From JAHHTP01 sp964587555 (GTDB lineage Bacteria > Bacillota > Clostridia > Oscillospirales > Ruminococcaceae): DNA of 17,862 bases. A program made the position numbers and the translations under genes. Each line of letters begins with the position of its first letter. The stretch's first letter is position 1. Below are positions 13,727-17,862 of the stretch, one piece after another. Where the stretch lies: NCBI GenBank assembly GCA_964587555.1, contig CAZPLR010000042.1:1-17862 (forward strand). Direction: 5' to 3'. The notes beneath the pieces were generated by a model. That model was not told where the DNA came from. It saw nothing but the letters and a program-made list of their open reading frames with translations, and did no database searches.

Positions 13727-14860
13727 TCAGCGTTTTTTATAAAGATAAAGCTGGCATTTTATCATGCCGTTGTACAGCTTCCTGCGTTTATCCGCTTTTT
13801 GACCGAACAGGGTTTCAAAGCGCTCATGCGGCGAGATGATCGCAATGTCGCAGTTCTCTAATCCGCGCAATACCTTGCCCATCTTCTGATAAAGCGCTTC
13901 CGCCTGACGCAGCTCCATGAGCCGTTCGCCGTACGGCGGATTACATAAGATCACCCTGCGCCCGTCCGCCTGCGGCAGGACAAAATCCTTGATATCGGCG
14001 GCATTTAGGGTCAGCCGGCTGAATACGCCGGCTCTCTTGGCGTTTTCCTTGGTGAGAAGGACAGCGTTTGGGTCAATATCAGAGCCAAAGCCCAAAAAGG
14101 CGCAGTCCTTACGCACTCGCTCGATACCGCGCGCCCTCTCCTCCTTCCAAACGCTTTCCTCAAACAGCTCCCAGCTTTGCGCCGCAAACCGTCTGTTGAT
14201 TCCCGGCGGTATTTGCAGCGCTTTGAGCGCTGCTTCGATCAGCAGCGTGCCGGAGCCGCACATTGGGTCGATTACAGCGGCGCTGCTGCCGCCGTAAATA
14301 CCGGCTAAATCCACAATACCGGCAGCCAAGGTTTCTTTGATCGGCGCTTCGTTGGCGCTTGGACGGTAGCCGCGTTTATGCAGCCCAACGCCGGAGGTGT
14401 CCAGCATGATCACTGCCTCATTCTTCAGAATCGAAAACTGCAGCTGGTGTATCGGACCTGTTTCGGAAAACCATTCCACGCCATAGCATTTTTTTAACCG
14501 CTCGACCGCCGCCTTTTTGATGATCTTTTGGCAGTCCGGAACCGAAGCAAGCTTGCTTTTCAGCGACCAGCCTTTGACCGGAAATGCGTCCTTGCTTCCG
14601 ATGTAGTCTTCCAGAGGGATCCTTGACACGCCTTGGAACAGATCCTCAAACGAAAGGGCGGTAAACCGCGCCAGCTCGATCAAGACACGCTCCGCTGTGC
14701 GCAGGCATAGGTTTGCGCGGACTAGGATATGTTCGTCGCCGTCGAAGCAGACCTTGCCGTCCTCCGCGCGGACGTTGGATGCGCCAAGCGCTTTCAGCTC
14801 GCCGGAAAGCACGCTCTCCAGCCCGAAATGGCAGGGTGCCGACATATGAAATAAAGCCAT
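13727..14860 (-). CDS. THUMP-domain class I SAM-dependent RNA methyltransferase (RlmL N-terminal/YpsC-like)
   Basis: Probably methylates a guanosine N2 of 23S rRNA; E. coli RlmL and Bacillus YpsC belong to this family. It is 377 residues. An N-terminal ferredoxin-like/THUMP region spans about 1-160 (CHFGLESVLSGELKALG; RANLCLRTAERVLIELARF). A Rossmann methyltransferase carries DPMCGSGTLLIEAAL (198-212), FGSDIDPNAV (258-267) and the catalytic NPPYGERL (307-314). NPPY is typical of amino-group methylation. The length fits the single-methyltransferase form rather than the fused E. coli RlmKL. AAAGGGAAAAAAG precedes the ATG. Eighteen bases separate it from the fumarase subunit gene. Confidence 0.88.
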   Translation of the reverse strand: MALFHMSAPCHFGLESVLSGELKALGASNVRAEDGKVCFDGDEHILVRANLCLRTAERVLIELARFTALSFEDLFQGVSRIPLEDYIGSKDAFPVKGWSLKSKLASVPDCQKIIKKAAVERLKKCYGVEWFSETGPIHQLQFSILKNEAVIMLDTSGVGLHKRGYRPSANEAPIKETLAAGIVDLAGIYGGSSAAVIDPMCGSGTLLIEAALKALQIPPGINRRFAAQSWELFEESVWKEERARGIERVRKDCAFLGFGSDIDPNAVLLTKENAKRAGVFSRLTLNAADIKDFVLPQADGRRVILCNPPYGERLMELRQAEALYQKMGKVLRGLENCDIAIISPHERFETLFGQKADKRRKLYNGMIKCQLYLYKKR

Positions 14861-14878
14861 CTTTTTTCCCTTTCTGCT

Positions 14879-15721
14879 TTAGATGGTAACGCTTTTGTGT
14901 CTTGTGACATGGCATCCGATGTTAACCGCGCACGGCAGTCCGGCAATGTGGGTCGGATAGCTTTCGATATTGACCGCCAACGCTGTGGTGTCGCCGCCAA
15001 AGCCCTGCGGACCGACGTTTAGCGCGTTGATTTTTTCCAATAAATCGGCTTCCATCTGCGCGTAGTATTCGTCCGCGTTTCTCTGTGAAACCGAACGGCA
15101 GAGCGCCTTTTTGGAAAGCAGCGCGCAAAGCTCGAAATCTCCGCCGATTCCGACGCCGACCACAACCGGCGGGCATGGATTGCTTCCCGCTGCTTTTACG
15201 ACCTGCGCCACATAGTCGATGATGTCCTCTCGGCTTGCTGCTGGGGTGAACATTTTAATGCTGCTCATATTTTCGCTGCCAAAGCCCTTCGGCGCGGCGG
15301 TGATCGTCAGCCGATCGCCCGGCACGATGTTGTAATGGATGACCGCGGGGGTATTGTCTCCGGTGTTGACCCGGCGCAGCGGATCGCAAACCACCGAACA
15401 GCGCAGCTTACCTTCTAAATAGCCGTCGTGTACGCCGGCATTGACTGCTTCGGTCAGCCCGCCGTCTACAAAATGAATATCCTGTCCGACCTCGATAAAC
15501 AGCACCGCCATGCCGGTGTCTTGGCAGATCGGCACGTCAAGCTCTCTTGCCGCCTGCAGGTTGGCGGTCAGATCGCGCAGGATCTGCTTTGCAAGCGGGT
15601 TTCGCTCGCAGTCGGCACAGCCTGCAATCCGGCGCGCCAGATCTGTTGGGAGCGTCTTATTTGCCTCAATGCATAAATCCCTTACCGCCCTGCGGACGGT
15701 ATTTACGCTTACCTCTCTCAT
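14879..15721 (-). CDS. Class I (iron-sulfur) fumarate hydratase alpha subunit
   Basis: In two-subunit class I fumarases and L-tartrate dehydratases the alpha subunit holds the [4Fe-4S] cluster and pairs with a beta subunit to hydrate fumarate to malate. It is 280 residues from the ATG at 15721, which has AATAAGG six to seven bases upstream; an open extension to 15748 overlaps the upstream gene and lacks a site. Motifs are VPICQDTGM (Cys66), GFGSENMSS (147-155), NPCPPVVVGVGIGG (Cys183) and NIGCHVTRH (Cys270). The spacing of these three cysteines parallels the cluster ligands of E. coli FumA. The protein ends where the alpha subunit should, but no beta-subunit gene follows or precedes it. Fumarase and tartrate dehydratase cannot be told apart from this alone. 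Confidence 0.88.
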   Translation of the reverse strand: MREVSVNTVRRAVRDLCIEANKTLPTDLARRIAGCADCERNPLAKQILRDLTANLQAARELDVPICQDTGMAVLFIEVGQDIHFVDGGLTEAVNAGVHDGYLEGKLRCSVVCDPLRRVNTGDNTPAVIHYNIVPGDRLTITAAPKGFGSENMSSIKMFTPAASREDIIDYVAQVVKAAGSNPCPPVVVGVGIGGDFELCALLSKKALCRSVSQRNADEYYAQMEADLLEKINALNVGPQGFGGDTTALAVNIESYPTHIAGLPCAVNIGCHVTRHKSVTI

Positions 15722-15729
15722 GAAACGCC

Positions 15730-16890
15730 TTATTTCCGATACCGGCATACGCCGTCGATCATCACAAGCTCCGGCTTTGCATAAACCGAAAGCGGGTCAT
15801 CGCTGTAGACGCAAAGATCAGCGTCCTTGCCTTCCTTTAAGCTGCCGACGCGGTCGGCTATCCCGCAGATTTCGGCAGGGTAGCGCGTCAGCGCCAAGAT
15901 GGCCTCGTCGTAATCAAGCCCTTCTTTGACGCAGATGCCGGCGGAAAGCGGAAGATACTGGATCGGGATGACCGGATGGTCGGTGCAGACGGCAGGCGTC
16001 AGCCCTGCTTTGGATAATATGCCCGCATTTGCCGGGGTTTGGTTTCTCAGCTCCGGTTTGGAGCGGTCGGTGATGATCGGTCCGGTGATGATCTTTGCGT
16101 GTTCCTGCTTTAGGATGCTGGTAATGAGATATCCTTCGGTGCAGTGGACAAAAACGGTATCGAGCGAAAACTCCTTCGTGATGCGAAGCGCCGTTAAGAT
16201 ATCGTCGGCACGGTGGCAGTGGAAAAACGCCTTTTTCTCACGGTTTAAGACTGGCAGCAGCGCCTCATAGCCCATGTTAAACTCCGGCTTGGAGGCGGTT
16301 TTATCTGTTCTCGCCTTTTCCAGCTCCTGTCCGTATCGCTGTGCTTTGTACAGCGTTTCGCGGATGATTGACGCGGTCGCCATGCGGGTGCATGGAGTCT
16401 GATTCTTGCTGTTGTAAACCGTTTTCGGGTTTTCGCCAAGCGCGAATTTCATGCCGATCTCCGGGACGAACGCCATGTTGTCCACCCAACTGCCGCAGGT
16501 TTTTAACGCGCTCCACATACCGCCGATCGGGTTCGCGGAGCCGGGACCGGTCAAAACGGTGGTGACGCCGCCCGCAACCGCTTCGGTAAAGCAGCGGTCC
16601 ATTGGGTTGACCGCATCGATCGCACGCAGCGACGCAGTGACTGGATTGGTGCTTTCGTTTCCGTCGTCGCCCTCAAAGCCAAGCGAATCCTCCCACATCC
16701 CAATGTGGCAGTGCGCGTCGATAAAGCCCGGAAAAACTGTCCTTCCCGTACAGTCAATCGTTTCGCCGCCGTCCGGCATGTAATCCTCCATCGCGCCAAG
16801 CGACGCGATCTTTTCTCCTGTTGTGCGCAGAAAGCCGTTTGGGATGATTTTCCCTTCGCAGGTATAAAGCCTTGCGTTAATCAGTTCCAT
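15730..16890 (-). CDS. Amidohydrolase family metal-dependent hydrolase
   Basis: A 386-residue cytoplasmic enzyme of the amidohydrolase superfamily (imidazolonepropionase/dihydroorotase-like). Metal-site signatures are PGFIDAHCHIG (His60, His62), AFFHCHRADD (His224, His226), FVHCTEG (His249) and VCTDHPV (Asp304), followed by the composite-sandwich ending VGSLKEGKDADLCVYSDDP. The N-terminal strand set (LINARLYTCEGKIIPNG) is usual for the group. The substrate is not evident. The ATG at 16890 has AGAAAGGCG upstream. It is the first gene of the seven-gene operon, behind a good promoter, with eight bases to the next start. Confidence 0.88.
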   Translation of the reverse strand: MELINARLYTCEGKIIPNGFLRTTGEKIASLGAMEDYMPDGGETIDCTGRTVFPGFIDAHCHIGMWEDSLGFEGDDGNESTNPVTASLRAIDAVNPMDRCFTEAVAGGVTTVLTGPGSANPIGGMWSALKTCGSWVDNMAFVPEIGMKFALGENPKTVYNSKNQTPCTRMATASIIRETLYKAQRYGQELEKARTDKTASKPEFNMGYEALLPVLNREKKAFFHCHRADDILTALRITKEFSLDTVFVHCTEGYLITSILKQEHAKIITGPIITDRSKPELRNQTPANAGILSKAGLTPAVCTDHPVIPIQYLPLSAGICVKEGLDYDEAILALTRYPAEICGIADRVGSLKEGKDADLCVYSDDPLSVYAKPELVMIDGVCRYRK

Positions 16891-16978
16891 ATTCTTCGCC
16901 TTTCTCTATTGAAAGCTGAAAATTCTTTATTTCCCCGTTTTTTTCCATTGGCTGCGGGGCGTAATCTGTTACTACTCT

Positions 16979-17007
16979 ATTATAGCAGATAATTGTTACG
17001 CAATCAA
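16979..17007 (-). promoter_or_regulatory. Promoter of the seven-gene minus-strand operon
   Basis: On the minus strand TTGATT (17002-17007), a 17-base spacer and TATAAT (16979-16984), about 90 bases before the amidohydrolase ATG. Gaps of -7 to 24 bases between the following seven genes, and no internal terminator seen, suggest one transcript ending at 9782-9741. Confidence 0.75.
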
Positions 17008-17040
17008 TAATTTTTTGTAATAAAAAACCTGCAATTTTTG

Positions 17041-17064
17041 ACCGCGCAACGCGAGGGTTGCGGT
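17041..17064. repeat. GC-rich imperfect hairpin at the toxin-fragment boundary
   Basis: CGCAAC (17045-17050) and GTTGCG (17057-17062) pair around GCGAGG; with a two-base bulge the match extends to ACCG...CGGT. It lies exactly where the toxin reading frame opens (stop TGA at 17039-17041) and has a composition unlike the AT-rich sequence before it. It has no T tract. It may mark a recombination joint or be an incidental coding hairpin. Confidence 0.4.
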
Positions 17065-17596
17065 TGGCGCGGGCGGTGTCAGCATCGATGGAGAAAAGGC
17101 AGAGGAAAGAGACTACGATAGCGATCAGCCCCGAAATGAAAAAGGGGAGTTTTCGTTCAAGAATAAAGGGCTTGACTCCGGCGGGAAAGAAAATGAAAAG
17201 ACAGCTTCTGAGGATAAAGGGGTTGACTTAAGCGATAATCGTGCTATACTGGAAGCAGAGATTGAAAAAGGAAACATCAGCCGCGAAATCAACCACAAAA
17301 AGCAAGCCAGACACATAAAAGGGACAAAAGAATATAAAAAGGGCAACAGCTATTTGACGATATCCGAAGCCGAGGCGCAAAGTATAATTAATCAGAAAAG
17401 CGGGACGGGAAAGATCATAAAAAACCAAGATGGACGTCCAACAAAGGAAATGATACAATGCGATAAGGAAATCGGCGTTGATGTTGACCAGTATACCAAA
17501 AAAGAAACTGTTACAGACAAGGGAACGATTCATTATTCAAAAACGGGCACACATTTAGTGCCGAGAAAGGAAACACCGGATGGTAACAAATCTTAG
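17042..17596 (+). pseudogene. 5'-truncated protein with C-terminal polymorphic toxin type 50 (Ntox50) domain
   Basis: The frame is open from 17042 to a TAG at 17596 (184 codons), but it has no ATG or GTG before the domain and no upstream ribosome site, so the original N-terminus is missing. The first ~75 residues are hydrophilic (RDYDSDQPRNEKGEFSFKN; NKGLDSGG and DKGVDLS look like a repeated pair), like the linkers of phage head or surface proteins. From 17282 the sequence reads NHKKQARHIKGTKEY, NSYLTISEAEAQ, GTGKIIKN, CDKEIGVDVD and KGTIHYSKTGTHLVPRKETP. The HI.GT, GTGK and IHYSK.G.H(I/L)VP blocks match Ntox50, a toxin domain predicted to be an RNase and found at the C-terminus of polymorphic toxins and some phage minor head proteins. 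A TTG at 17354 could start only the distal 80 residues. The end overlaps the next gene by 17 bases. Confidence 0.7.
17223..17250 (+). promoter_or_regulatory. Possible internal promoter in the toxin fragment
   Basis: TTGACT (17223-17228), a 16-base spacer and TATACT (17245-17250). It could supply transcription for the candidate immunity gene now that the parent gene's promoter is lost. Coding sequence produces such matches by chance, so this is weak. Confidence 0.3.
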
Positions 17597-17789
17597 TCGA
17601 TTTTTGCATAAAAGAGTAAATATTATTAGCACAAACCGAAAGGTATGGCGGGGATATGTCGATGAATATGACCCAAATGATTCGTTTTTAGATTATGAAG
17701 GGGAAAGCATCGATGTTATCATGGAAGGCACAAAGGATATAGTCTGCTTTGGCACGACTGATATTGCATCGATAGAAATCATCCCATGA
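17580..17789 (+). CDS. Candidate immunity protein, small Sm-like/beta-barrel fold
   Basis: A 69-residue acidic protein: FLHKRVNIISTNRKVWRGYVDEYDP, then an acidic middle (DYEGESIDVIMEG) and DIVCFGTTDIASIEIIP. The pattern 'G/K-V-I-T-G-V-EGYV..Y...I...DI.SIEII' is like short LSm/SH3-barrel proteins often found beside phage and toxin genes. Its ATG lies inside the last codons of the Ntox50 frame (17-base overlap), with AAAGGAA 7-8 bases before it. That is the usual arrangement for a toxin followed by its immunity protein. The family resemblance is by eye and the immunity role is inferred from position and size; an ordinary phage accessory protein remains possible. Confidence 0.7.
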   Translation: MVTNLSRFLHKRVNIISTNRKVWRGYVDEYDPNDSFLDYEGESIDVIMEGTKDIVCFGTTDIASIEIIP

Positions 17790-17806
17790 TAAGACAACTG
17801 AATCTT

Positions 17807-17836
17807 AAAGCACTTACATGGGTAAGTGCTTTTTTC
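17807..17836 (+). terminator. Intrinsic terminator after the candidate immunity gene
   Basis: AAAGCACTTAC (17807-17817) and GTAAGTGCTTT (17822-17832) form a perfect 11-bp stem with a four-base loop, followed by a T run. It closes the toxin/immunity pair 17 bases after the stop codon. Confidence 0.85.
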
Positions 17837-17843
17837 ATGCCCA

Positions 17844-17862
17844 AAAGGAGGTGAGAACTATG
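17844..17862 (+). promoter_or_regulatory. Ribosome binding site and ATG of a gene leaving the window
   Basis: AAAGGAGGTGA (17844-17854), a near-perfect anti-SD match, precedes an ATG at 17860-17862, the last three bases. A plus-strand gene starts here; nothing of its product is visible. The strong site just after a toxin/immunity terminator fits a phage lysis gene or another cassette, but that is a guess. Confidence 0.65.

Noticed and set aside
17125..17533. Hydrophobic minus-strand frames opposite the toxin fragment
   Set aside because: Complement of Lys/Glu-rich coding sequence gives Phe/Leu-rich shadows; no ribosome site or family likeness.

Overview
The window looks like chromosome from a spore-forming Firmicute of class Clostridia (Oscillospiraceae/Ruminococcaceae-like). 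The evidence is an uninterrupted sporulation sigma-K gene, AGGAGG-type ribosome binding sites, TATAAT promoters with extended TGn -10 motifs, and frequent TTG/GTG starts. No rRNA, tRNA or CRISPR array was seen.

Layout. (1) 1-1552: the end of a GNAT acetyltransferase faces a zinc-ribbon/TM2 membrane protein across a shared terminator, followed by pyrE with its own promoter, leader hairpin and terminator. (2) 1662-2306 is a rearrangement scar. A promoter and the first ~30 codons of a Cof-type HAD phosphatase run in frame into the C-terminus of an IS30-family transposase, and a decayed GNAT acetyltransferase lies on the other strand. (3) 2366-3058: sigK, with a possible SigE-type promoter just after the scar. 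(4) 3116-6920 (minus): a recA-recX-rimO-pgsA cluster for recombination, its modulator, ribosomal protein S12 modification and phosphatidylglycerol synthesis. (5) 7104-8681: a solitary GH36-like alpha-galactosidase. (6) 8784-9671: an XRE repressor-like gene divergent from a small SLOG-like protein, with two different perfect palindromes between them. (7) 9816-16890: a tightly packed seven-gene minus-strand operon, in transcription order amidohydrolase, class I fumarase alpha subunit, THUMP RNA methyltransferase, unknown membrane protein, DUF1385 protein, prmC and MATE transporter. It has a strong promoter at one end and a 14-bp-stem terminator at the other. (8) 17042-17862: a 5'-truncated polymorphic toxin type 50 (Ntox50) domain overlapping a small Sm-like/beta-barrel candidate immunity gene, then a terminator and the start signal of another gene. 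This looks like the edge of a prophage or an orphan toxin cassette.

Most of the window is housekeeping. The parts that deserve attention are the toxin 50/immunity remnant, the XRE-SLOG divergon, the HAD/IS30 chimera, and the fumarase alpha gene lacking its usual beta partner. All family calls were made by eye from motifs; no database search was run.
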